Assembly: GCF_008831285.2 (NCBI RefSeq)
Contig: NW_022204507.1
Coordinates: 1,924,001 to 1,988,000 of the forward strand
Reading direction: 5' to 3'
DNA from: Nymphaea colorata
Taxonomy: Eukaryota; Streptophyta; Magnoliopsida; Nymphaeales; Nymphaeaceae
DNA length: 64,000 nucleotides
Of this stretch, positions 21,821 through 32,183 are shown in pieces; position 1 is the stretch's first letter, and each line of letters begins with the position of its first letter. A model generated the notes under the pieces. It was not told where the DNA came from, made no database searches, and saw nothing but the letters and a program-made list of their open reading frames with translations. The position numbers and the translations under genes are program-made.

Positions 21821-24800
21821 ATGGAGTCGACCCTCACTAGAATGGTCTCTCTAAATAGGAACAATTGGACCATATGGAAAGCCAAAATGGAAGATTTGTT
21901 GTATAGTAAAGACTTGTATGCACCCATTGAGAACCAGAAGGCAGCGAATATGACAGATGAAAAATGGAAGTTATTGGATAGGAAAACCATTGGCACCATC
22001 AGACAATGGTTAGATGAATGTGTTTTTCATTTGGTATACGCAGAGACGAGCACGAAGTCGTTATGGCAGAAGTTGCATGATCTTTACGAGAGGAAAACAG
22101 CTGGGAACAAGGCTTTCTTGATTAGGCAATTAGTAAATTTGAAGCTTAGAGAGGCAAAACCAGTGTCAGAGCATCTGAATGAAGTGCAGAGCATAATCAA
22201 TTAGTTGTCAGCCACGAAAATGATATTAGATGATGAGTTACAGACACTCTTATTGCTTAGTTCTCTTCCCGACAGTTGGGAGACTTTAGTTGTTTCTTTG
22301 AGCAACTCCGCTCCAGATGGTGTGCTTACGATGAAACATTCAACCAGCAGCATTCTAAATGAAGAGACAAGGAGAAAGTTTCTTGGTACTGGTAGCTCAC
22401 AAGTGCTAGTGATGGGAGACAGGGGCAGACAAAAGAATCGTGACAAATGGCATGACAGGTCAAACTCTATGTCCAAATCAAGACCCAAGATGATAGGTAA
22501 ATGCTTTCACTGTGGTATTCCAGGGCACAAGAAGATTGATTGCAAAAAATGGAAAGAAGAAAAAGAACAGAAAAAGAAGAGTCAAGAGAATGTAAAGCCA
22601 AAAGAGTACATTGCAGTTGCTTCAGATGATGAGGTTGTGTTATTTTTATCTGAAGAAAATGATTGTCTTACAGTTCAAAATGGTGATTCTACATGTATTT
22701 TAGATACAAGGGCATCATATAATGCCACACCATGTAGAGAGTTATTCTTATCCTACAGCGTAGGTGATTTTGGAGTAGTTCACATGGGCAACAGTGACAC
22801 TTCGAAGATTGTTGGGATAAGAGATGCTTGCATTCAGACGAGCAAAGGATGCAAGTTGACTTTGAGAGATGTGAGACATGTTCCAGACTTGAGAATAAAT
22901 TTGATTCTTGCAGGAAGACTAAGTGAAGATGGACATTGTACTTTGTTTAGTCAGACAGGTTGGAAACATACCAAGGGGGCACTAGTGTTGGCTAGAGGTG
23001 ACAGATTTGGCTCTTTGTATGGGATGAAGTCTCGAATCAGTAGTGTGGATGTCAATGCAGTTACTTGTGGTACTTCATCAGATTTGTGGCATAAGAGGTT
23101 AGGTCACATGAGTCAAAGAGGAATCGACTTGCTCACCAAGAAGAATTTGTTACCAAAGGTAGATGGTGCACAGATATCTCCATGTGCTCATTGTTTGGTT
23201 GGTAAGTTGCATCAAGTTTCCTTTCAGAAAAAGCGCTCTTCAAAAACTAAACATGTATTAGATTTAGTTTATTCAGATGTATGTGGACCTATAAATGTGA
23301 CATCTAAAGGTGGAACATCCTATTTTGTTACATTTATTGATGATACATCTAGGAAGGTGTAGGCCTGTACAATGAAAAGCAAAAGTGAAGTAAGTAGCAT
23401 CTTTATGACTTTTCATGCAGCGGTTGAGCGCGAGACTGGTAAGAAGATGAAGAGACTGCGTACAGATAATGATGGTGAGAACATATCATCTTCTTTACGT
23501 GATTATTGTCTAAAGCATGGTATTAGACATGAAAAGGCAGTTCCTTATACTCCATAGCATAATGGAGTTGCAAAAAGGATGAACAGAACTATAATTGAAA
23601 GAGTTAGAAGTTTGCTATCTAGCTCTAAGTTACCTAAGTATTTTTGGGCAGAGGCAATGCATACTACAGTTTATTTAATAAACAGGTCTCCTTCAGTGCC
23701 TCTAGATGGAGATATTCCACAGAGAGTTTGGTCAGGTGAAGATGTTAAGTATGATCACCTCAGAGTTTTTGGTTGCAAAGCATTTATGCATGTACCTAAA
23801 AAACATAGGATCAAATTAGATGATAAAGCTATTCTTCTAATATTTCTTGGTTATGCAGATGATGAAATTGGTTACAGGTTATGGTATCCAAAGAATGACA
23901 AAATCTACAGGAGTCGTGATGTTGTCTTTAGAGAGGATCAGACTATTGAAGATGTCATGGGAGACACGAAGTCAGGTGTGAATGCTAGTGGTGTTCATGA
24001 GCCAACCTATGCAGAACCTGAAGAACTTTCATCTGAGCATGGTGAGACTGATGAAGATGTAGATGAAGAGGAAAGAGAGACAGATGAGCAGTATACAGAT
24101 GGTAGCCCTATGGAAACTCAAACGATCATGAGCATGAGTTGAAGGGGGAGCTTCCTCCTCATTCAGAGCCAATTGATGAGCAATTGGAAAGAGGTAAAAG
24201 AACACGTATACCATCTACTAGATATTCTACTGATGAATATATTATGTTTACAGATAGTGGAGAACCAGAATGCTATGCAGAGGTGCTTGATGATGTGCGT
24301 AAAGATAAATGGATTAAAGCTATGAAGGATGAGATGAATTCTCTATACAAGAATCACACTTTTGATTTGGTAGAGCTACCAAAAGGTAAGAAAGTGTTGC
24401 AGAACAAGTGGGTCTACAAGCTTAAAAATGAAGGTCAAGGCAAGTTGAGATACAAAGCTCGGTTAGTGGTGAAAGGTTTCAAATAGAAAAGAGGTATTGA
24501 TTTTGATGAAATTTTTTCTCCTGTTGTTAAAATGTCATCTATCAGGGTAATACTTGGTTTGGTGGCATACCTAGACTTAAAGTTGGAGCAGTTAAATGTA
24601 AAAACTGCTTTTCTTCATGAAGATCTAGAGGAAGAAATCTACATGACACAACCAGAAGGTTTTGTGGTTGTCAAGAAGAAGCACATGGTTTGTAAGTTAA
24701 AGAAGAGCTTGTATGGACTTAAACAAGCACCTAGACAGTGGTACAAGAAATTTGATGCATTTATGATAAATCAAAAGTATCGTAGGTCAGTTGTAGATCA

Positions 24801-25830
24801 TTGTGTCTACATCAGAGAGTTCTCATCAAGTAACTTTATTATCTTGTTACTATATGTAGATGACATGCTTATTGTTGGACATGACTGTCAATTGATTGGT
24901 CAATTGAAGAAGGACATGAGCAAGTTCTTTGATATGAAAGACTTGGGGTCGACACAACAATTGTTAGGCATGAGGATTGTTCGTGATAGGAAGGCCAAGA
25001 TATTGTGGTTATCACAAGAGAAATACATTGAGAAGGTGCTTAGCAAGTTCAGCATGAAAGATGCCAAAGCAGTAAGTATACCTTTAGCAGCACATTTTAA
25101 ATTAGGAAATGAGCAATGTCCATCCTCAACAGATGAGAAAGAAAGAATGGAGAATGTACCTTATGCCTCTGCAGTAGGGAGTCTTATGTATGCTATGGTT
25201 TGCACACGCCCAGACTTGGCTTATGCAGTTGGTGTAGTCAGCAGGTTCTTGTCAAATCCAGGCAAGGAGCATTGGGTAGCAGTGAAGTGGATCCTAAGGT
25301 ATCTGAAAAGTACTTCCAAATATTGTTTATGTTTTGGTGAATCTAATCCAGAAATACAAGGATTTGTTGATGCAGATATGACAGGTGATCTGAATTCTAG
25401 GAAGTCTCTTTCTGGTTATGTCTTTACTTTTGTAGGGGGGGCTGTATCATGGCAGTCCAGGTTGCAGAAGTGTGTTGCTCTTTCCACCACAGAGGCAGAA
25501 TATATTGCAGCAACTGAAGCTTCTAAAGAGTTGTTGTGGATGAAGAGTTTTCTTCATGATGTAGGCCTTAGTCAGAAGTCCTTTGTGTTGCATTGTGATA
25601 GCCAAAGCGCTATACACTTGGCGAGGAATTTAGCGTTCCACTCAAGGACCAAACACATTGATGTCAGATATCATTGGATTCGTGATGTGCTTGAGGAAAG
25701 ACTGATTCAGTTAGAGAAGATACAGACAGAGAGAAATCCTACAGATATGATAATGAAGTCTCTACCTAAAGAGAAGCATGACATGTGTAGAGACTTAGTT
25801 GGGATGACTGCCTTTAAGGCAGTGTATTAA
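21821..25830 (+). pseudogene. Tork-like gag-pol polyprotein, inactivated
   Basis: Starts at the ATG 21821. Gag runs to about 22560 with zinc knuckle CFHCGIPGHKKIDC at 22502-22543. Protease follows at about 22690, integrase 23085-23760, RT about 24340-25100 (YVDDML kept), and RNase H about 25365-25790. Breaks: TAG at 22202, 23360, 23555 and 24484, and a frameshift near 24115-24140. Catalytic losses: the protease D-S/T-G box reads DTR (22703-22711), the integrase Glu codon is AAA (Lys, 23573-23575), and the first RT Asp, in QLDVKTAF-type text, is Asn (24595-24597). Each substitution reads as C-to-T or G-to-A. In life this protein would be cut into particle, protease, integrase and RT/RNase H subunits. 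Confidence 0.9.
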
Positions 25831-25862
25831 TTTTGTTCATTTTGCAGGTATGATCCCTCTCT

Positions 25863-25881
25863 TGAGGCTGGAGGGAGAGTT
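25863..25881 (+). promoter_or_regulatory. Polypurine tract (Tork-like element)
   Basis: GAGGCTGGAGGGAGAG directly before the 3' LTR, the primer for plus-strand DNA. GAGGGA (25871-25876) can pair with TCCCTC at 25854-25859. Confidence 0.75.
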
Positions 25882-25971
25882 TGTTGGGTCGGGTCCAGCC
25901 TCAAGTGAGGACCCGACCCGGGTGGTAAGAAAAAGGGGGAAAGGGCACCCGACGGTGCCTCAACCCCTCAC

Positions 25972-26021
<50 letters not shown>

Positions 26022-26588
26022 TGCTTTTCTTTGGGGAAAAAAGAAGAGGGCTTCCCTCTTGTGGCTGCTCACAGCAAGAGAAGGGGAGAGAAGGAGAAGA
26101 GGAAGGCAAGGAAGAGAAGAAGGAGAAATCGCAGCGCGTGTGGGTTGATTGGCACACCAAGAAGAGAGAGGAAAGACAAAGAAGAAAGAGAAAATGAAGG
26201 GAGTCTTCATTGGGTGATTTCTTTCTTGAATCTTTGGGGCGCTTTCTTACATTCGCATAAGAGAGTGTTATTGTTCTCTTCAGTTCACTGTTTTTCTTAA
26301 AACAGTAGGGATATTATTACTCGTGTATTTGGCTCCATTTCTTGATATGTAGAAAGTCTCTCTTGCCCATGGTTTTTTACCCCATTATTGGGGGTTTTTT
26401 CACGTAAATTGGTGTCTCTTATTTTCTGCATTGTTTAGCATATATCTTGACGTATATTGCTGCAATAGTGGTGTTGGAAACTCGATCTTATGCTTGCAGC
26501 CCTGTGATTCAGTTTTTCAGCAGTTTTGTGTTGGTTTGGCCTCTTTTATTGTTGTTGAAGCATTCTTTTGGGGGACATGACTATAATA
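25882..26588 (+). repeat. 3' LTR of the Tork-like element (707 bp)
   Basis: Colinear with the 5' LTR but with a longer (CT)n tract (25974-26018). The end reads CTATAATA where the 5' LTR has CTATAACA, so the canonical CA end is mutated. The target duplication CATGG follows at once. Confidence 0.88.
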
Positions 26589-26593
26589 CATGG

Positions 26594-27059
26594 TGAATCG
26601 GTAGTTGGAGCTGATAGATAAGAATGCTATGTGGGGGCGGCGGGAATGATTGCGATAGTCCATACTTTAAGGCTATACCTCTCTAAGCAACAAAGCCATT
26701 TCCGAATAGAGCAACTGGTGGCAGTAAAGTTCATCGGTCAGCAAGCAATTAAAGGTGGTTAAGGTTTCTGAGAGCAAGTTTTGTATATACCTGCCTCGAA
26801 GTTTAACAGTAGAAGGAGTGGTTCTCGTGATCAAGATGAAGGAGTGGAAGGTCGTTGGTAGGAGCAAGCTGAATGTCAATGGTCTTCATCATCAAGATAG
26901 AGGAAGCGGAAGATCGCTGGTCAAAGCAAGCAGAAGGTTGTCGATCGATGCAAGCACAGACGGTAGATGTTCACAGCAGAGCGACCGAAGTTCACCAGTT
27001 AGAGAAATCATCGACTGTGATAGATTTAGGTGGTTTCATCCAGGTTGGTCCCACTCGTT
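26594..27059. other. Unrecognised DNA with a short internal duplication
   Basis: Two ~52-bp related stretches at about 26819-26871 and 26879-26931 (GTGGTTCTCGTGATCAAGAT / ATGGTCTTCATCATCAAGAT, each leading to GGTCGTTGGT- or GATCGCTGGT-type text and AGCAAGC). Open frames of up to 115 codons have no recognisable domain. Confidence 0.4.
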
Positions 27060-27790
27060 TTGTTAGCTCAGACGCAATTGTTATGCCAATCATTGTAGGA
27101 CACATTATAACTTGGTCTCGATGCATTATTTGGTCCCTTCCATTTTGTTATCTTATATCCCTTTGTTTATGTCAGATGCTATACACGTGTTGTTATCTTA
27201 TACCACTTTCGTTATCTTAGATGAGCTATTTGTTCCCTCCTATTTTGTTATCTCATTATCGCATATTCTTATGTTTATACCCCACTCTGTAGATGCATTG
27301 TTATCTTACACCCTTTTTGTTAGTTTAAAAGCGCCCATGCCTTTTCACTATCTCATATCCATTTGCTTCTCTCCTACTTTGTAGATGTCTTGTTATACTT
27401 TCTAGATTTGGTGTTATCTTATACTTATTTCATCATCTTATACCTGTTTCATTATCTTACATGTGTTATTTGATCTATCCCATTATGTTATCTCATTGTC
27501 TCATACCCCTTTTTTATCTTACACTCTGTCGACATTGTTATCTTACACCTCTTTCATTATAATAAATGTATTGTTTGGTTTCATGATCTCATATGCCTTT
27601 GTCTCACATTTTGTAGACGTTTTGTTATCATGTATCATTCTTGTTATGTCACACTATATAGATACGTTATCTCACATTATATAGATGCATTTATTTGGTC
27701 CTGCCCTTTTTATTAACTCATATCTTGTTGTTATGTCAAATGCTACATAGACATTATCTCATGATTATTTTGCTTTTTTCATATCAACCA
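27060..27790. repeat. Degenerate ~100-bp tandem repeat array
   Basis: About seven diverged units, each built around ATTTGGTCCCT, ATTTTGTTATCTCAT, TCACACTYTGTAGATG and TTGTTATCTTACACC. Recognisable starts lie near 27119, 27219, 27328, 27461 and 27567. The unit is not related to the larger array at 35370-41510. No coding content. Confidence 0.7.
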
Positions 27791-28466
27791 TGCCCACTTT
27801 TCAATCATTGGACCAGGCATAGAGAACCTGGTATGAGATGGATTGATAGCTGTGCACGATCAGCCAGTAGAACAAATAGAGGGTAGGGCACTTGGAGCTA
27901 CCATTGCAGCAGATGGTAGGGCACCTAAAGTACCATTTTGGCAGAGGTGGTGAAGGAGAATGTAGGGAAAAAGAAAGAAGGAGGATCTAGTCGTGGAAAT
28001 GGTCAAGAAGACCATTGTGGAGGAGTTAAGACTTGAGATTGTCAATGATAATCAATTGTTGGAGAAACCAGAGGAAATGTCATGCAGCCGCGGTAGGTGG
28101 AAGAGAAGTTGCGGGAGAGCCACAAGCCATAGATGTCTAAAAGGTAGTTGCACCAAAAATTAGAGTTTCCAGTCAAAGAAAAATAAAGCTGGCCAATTGA
28201 TGGGGAAAAAGAAGGTGAGAAGAAAAGTCGATGAATATGTGGCATCGATGTAAGTAATCTATGACGTTTAATTAAGTAATTGTAATTAGAGTTTCTGTGT
28301 TAGATCATGTCTTTGACATAGGTATTGTGTAAATGCAGGTGTTGCCAATGGCATTTTGTTATTGAATGACATGAAAAGCTTTTAGACTTCTAAAAGAAGG
28401 ACCGAAGAAAATGAAATTCTTGGGGCTGCTGTCCTATGGCTCCTTGGAAATTCAATGGAATCATGC
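27791..28466. other. Unrecognised DNA
   Basis: Purine-rich at 27880-28000. No gene, RNA or element end supported. Confidence 0.35.
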
Positions 28467-28890
28467 CAAGGCTTAGCTTAGGACCCCACTACTCGTCGTA
28501 TTTGGTTTGGTATTGCTACCGCACATGACTTCGAGAGTCATGATGATATCACCGAGGAACGTCTTTATCAGAATATTTTTGCTTCTCACTTCGGGCAGTT
28601 AGCAATAATCTTTCTGTGGACTTCCGGCAATCTGTTTCATGTGGCTTGGCAAGGAAATTTTGAGTCATGGGTACAGGACCCCTTACATGTAAGACCCATT
28701 GCTCATACTATTTGGGATCCTCATTTTGGTCAACCGGCTGTAGAAGCTTTTACTCGAGGGGGTGCTCTTGGCCCAGTGAATATTGCTTATTCCGGTGTTT
28801 ATCAATGGTGGTACACAATCGGCTTGCACACCAACGAAGATCTTTATACTGGAGCTCTTTTTCTATTATTTATTTATGCCATATCTTTAA
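28467..28890 (+). pseudogene. psaB: Plastid-derived psaB fragment (NUPT)
   Basis: psaB encodes a core protein of photosystem I in the thylakoid membrane. This ~424-bp piece matches its 5' region from the QGLA motif to about residue 150: [20 protein letters not shown], then [20 protein letters not shown], then [13 protein letters not shown], then [17 protein letters not shown]. Both ends are abrupt, with the start codon missing on the left and similarity ending at GCCATATCTTTAA on the right. A TAG sits in the place of the Gln after QGLA (about 28479-28481). Two replacements against the usual protein (Ala to Thr in RPIAHAIW, Arg to His in GLRTNED) fit G-to-A decay. It is a nuclear copy, not a working gene. 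Confidence 0.93.
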
Positions 28891-29540
28891 ACACATTTGT
28901 GTTCAATGGGTTCGAGATGACGAACACTCTAGAAGATGTTACTAGGTTTTTTTATCTTAGAATTAATAGAAAACATGTGCTGGGGACATCCAACTATAGC
29001 TTGAGAGGGAAGAATAGTAGTCTTCTAGGATTAACAGATTCAAAGTTCAAGAATGCTATTGGCTTCAAGGAAATGTCGACGTCAATCATTGTGATGGCAC
29101 TACAACAAAAAAGCCAACATGCAAAACATGCACCTATACAAGATACGCACCGATTGAGGTCATTTTTTGTTTATTTATTTGGCATGTGCCTATTTAATAA
29201 CAATTGAAGTTTGAGAATGAGCTGACAATACATCTAATTTTTGGAAGATTTGGACTAGATGTGCAGCCATGCATGGGGGGCATCTGTGCTTGCACATTTG
29301 TATAACCAACTGGAGTGATTTTAGAGTGGGGTTGCATCCATATGAACATTTTGGTTATTGATACAGGTATAGATAGTGTGTTCATCAGGTAATTTTATTG
29401 CAAAAAGACTATCAACCATCTTGTAATAACTTTGCTTGCTCTATGGTTCTGGATGTGGGAGGACATACTTTCTACTAAACTAACTATGGACCGTTCATTT
29501 CTAGAGGGGCCATTACATGCATATGATTACAATGACATAG
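28891..29540 (+). pseudogene. Plant mobile domain-like remnant
   Basis: Directly after the psaB piece the frame stays open to 29207 and reads [20 protein letters not shown] with L-I----V-G after it. This resembles the start of the plant mobile domain (PF10536, aminotransferase-like; typical text TFHFPFGEMTITLEDV--LLGLPI-G--V-G). Further on, another frame (about 29428-29495) reads LLALWFWMWEDI, similar to the LLQ-WAWERI block of that domain. The domain occurs in MAIN/MAIL-type nuclear proteins and in transposon-captured copies. The region is broken by stops. The call is tentative. Confidence 0.4.
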
Positions 29541-31499
29541 ATGCATAGTGGACAAGTATCCGTCTGAGAGATTACAATGATGCAGATGCATCTAGTCAAT
29601 CATATTGAATCTTCAGATGGATGAGGTATGTTTAACAAATCATGTTTAATATTTTGCTGAAAAAGAATACCAGAGTACTTGTGTACTGTGCATCATTTCA
29701 TTTATGTTCTCGCATGGTTTAGACCATACCACGTTAAAGAATACGATAAAGCGCTTGAGCTGTCATCTAGAGATCTCTAGTCGTTTTGCATGAATGTTGT
29801 AGAATTGTAGCATGACAGCTGAGTCCTCATGTAGTGTAGTTTGGGATTGCCAATTCTGCAGCAATTGTAGCCCTGCATATAAGTAAGGAACAAAACTACT
29901 TTTGGGGTTGGAGTTGACTGGCAATCATTGTTTCAGAAGAAGCTCCATATCTGGCCTTGTCAGGATGAGATGGCTATTGCTTGCAATGACGAGAGGTTTG
30001 CACTAGAGTAACTTGAGCAATATTTAGATGTATTGCATCCTCACAAACCAGAAAGCTCTTTGATCATGGAGAAGTTTCCCCTCGTTGCTCACCATCTGCA
30101 GCATTAGGAGATTTCCCACTGCCATCATAATCCATACATGGAGAAATTTTCTATGTCCATTATCATTTACAGATGTACATCTTCATCATCATGACCATCA
30201 CCAACACCAACTCTAGTAAAAGAGCATGCTTAAAGGGAGGTCAGCAGCCAACGAGACCAAAAGCATATTGGTAAAGAGATCCGAAGCAAACAAGGCCAGG
30301 AGCATGTGGGTATTGCAGGCCATTGTTCTATCCTCGATGGGAAAAACAGATTGTTAGTAGCAATAAACACATTGATTCGACATCTTACCATTTTGATTGG
30401 CAAAATCAACACATTGAATCAGAATCTGTAAAAAACAAAACAACATGAACAAGATGATCGATAATAAATGTATTTCATTGATAGTTTCATGAACATCAAA
30501 TCAATATGTACTGGTCTATGTATTTTCATTGAACTGTAGTATAAGCAAACAATCTTTTTACATGCCGAGAACGTATAGTAACTAATGACCGTACTCTTCC
30601 CACAATGTAGGAAGCATGACCTACAATATACAATGTTGGACATGAATATTGATGAAACGTGTTACATTGAGTCAAGAATGTCCAATGCATCTGTTGGGAA
30701 TCATTTAAATAGAGGCCACTTCAAATCAGCTCAACAGATTGGGTTGCATGCATGAAGCCAAAACTGAAGGGTATCCAATGCATTACTCTCTATACAACAT
30801 GATACAAGATAATAAATAATGTATTAATAACAAGCAAGCAATAAATGTATTGCAAAAAATAAATTACCATGACAGCAAGAGTGAGAATGCAACTCTTTTT
30901 ATTCGTTACTCATTGTCGTATTAACTCCATTACATTGTGCAAAACCTATAAGGAGAAGACAAATGATGTAAATGATCCACCTATCATATTACCTTACAAT
31001 ATGAGGCTAAAAGTACTTACGATATTACTTATCCATTTCTTTGGACTGAGCTCTGACTGAGCTCATATACAATCTGTTATATCTCATCACTAAACAACAT
31101 TTGTTTCTTCTTCTTCATTGCTCTCACATTCTCAAATGTAATAGCATGCTGGAGTCTCTTTTATTTATGAATATACTCCAAATTCTTCTCTCCACGTCAC
31201 ATTTAGTGCCCACAAGCAACTGCATGCGACAGTACACCAACAACAAGAGTACACAATAGTACATAACACAGTGGTACCTTGCTATTTATCTGCCAGCGGT
31301 ACACACACTACAGTACACACAAATGTTCTTTGGCAATTGATGATGTTGCAGCTATCAATCCCTTTAATTTAATGCAACTGGAGTAATCGAAAACATCATT
31401 AAATGCAGCTGAATGAATGTGAGAGAAGCAATGTGCATTGCATTGTACATTGCAAATTTCATTGCAGTGGTACACAAGCGATATAGTAATTAAATAGTC
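29541..31499. other. Unrecognised AT-rich DNA
   Basis: No supported gene. The minus strand at about 31200-31030 reads an interrupted but suggestive lysine-rich text (RLQHAITFENVRAMKKKKQM, FSDEI-QIVYELS) that may be a decayed coding segment of unknown family. Confidence 0.35.
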
Positions 31500-31892
31500 A
31501 ATACCGAGTTACATGTTTGTAATCACATAAATCAAATCAATCTTCATTAATGAATGCGTTTAAATATAACCCATCCATTTGAAATACTTGGACGACAATC
31601 AACAATAAATAACATCAACATAACAGTTATGTAAACACTACCAAGTTATATGTTTGTAATCAAATCAAAGATTATTAATGAATGTATTGAAATAGAACTT
31701 CCACATGCAAGATTTGGACAACTTTCGATGATGAATAACATCAACATAACAATTACGTACAGATTACCAAGTTATATGTTTATAATTACATAGACACTTT
31801 CAAGTTATATATTTGTAATCAAATCAATCAATCAATCAAATCAATCTTCATTAATGAATGTCTTTAAATATAACCAATCCATTTGAATTTCA
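31500..31892. repeat. Three degenerate ~125-140 bp tandem units
   Basis: Units repeat ACCAAGTTATATGTTTGTAAT, AATCAAATCAA, ATTAATGAATG and AACATCAACATAACARTTA. The third unit has an internal AATC expansion near 31825-31840. Element A inserted right beside the array. Confidence 0.7.
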
Positions 31893-31900
31893 AATGTTTA

Positions 31901-32183
31901 TGTTAAAATAGATGTAATGGGGAACCGGGTCCATTTCTGGACCCGGTCCCATGGGGCATGGGTACCGAGGCTGGCTCGGTACCCTAGGCGGCATTCTTCT
32001 CTCCCTCCTATATAATCTTCACTTAAGTGTAATTGTGTGATTAAGTGAAAATAATTTTCTCTCTCCTAGGGTTGCGGTGTGCACCTAGGTTAGAGCTTCC
32101 CGTGGTTTTTTCCTCTTTCTGAGGTTTTTCCACGTATATCGTGTGTTCCCCTCTTCTTCTTTCGTGTGTTGCATGTTTCTACA
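31901..32183 (+). repeat. 5' LTR of element A (283 bp)
   Basis: TGTTAAAATAG...TTTCTACA. U3 carries two hairpins: 31924-31947 (arms ACCGGGTCCA/TGGACCCGGT) and 31960-31984 (arms GGGTACCGAG/CTCGGTACCC, 5-nt loop). A TATA box, TATATAAT, is at 32009-32016, so the hairpins lie upstream of transcription start and appear in RNA only at the 3' end. Confidence 0.93.

Larger units (their letters stand above)
21087..26588 (+). mobile_element. Tork/Tnt1-like copia retrotransposon, structurally complete, inactive
   Basis: Two LTRs (21087-21764, 25882-26588), initiator-Met PBS, gag-pol in one line, and a polypurine tract, flanked by the perfect 5-bp target duplication CATGG (21082-21086 and 26589-26593). 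RT/RNase H text (SLMYAMVCTRPDLAYAVGVV, SRFLSNPGKEHW, STTEAEYIAATEASKELLW) is typical of the Tork lineage that includes tobacco Tnt1. The pol is dead: four amber codons, one frameshift, and lost catalytic residues in protease, integrase and RT. The unequal LTR lengths come mainly from a CT microsatellite. Confidence 0.92.

Noticed and set aside
22202-24486. Amber recoding or readthrough in the Tork-like pol
   Set aside because: Four separate TAGs, plus a frameshift and lost catalytic residues in three enzymes, show simple decay. Plant copia elements use one continuous frame.
28641-29207. A functional psaB gene
   Set aside because: Only about 420 bp of a ~2.2 kb gene, no start codon, an internal TAG in the psaB part, and nuclear repeats on both sides.
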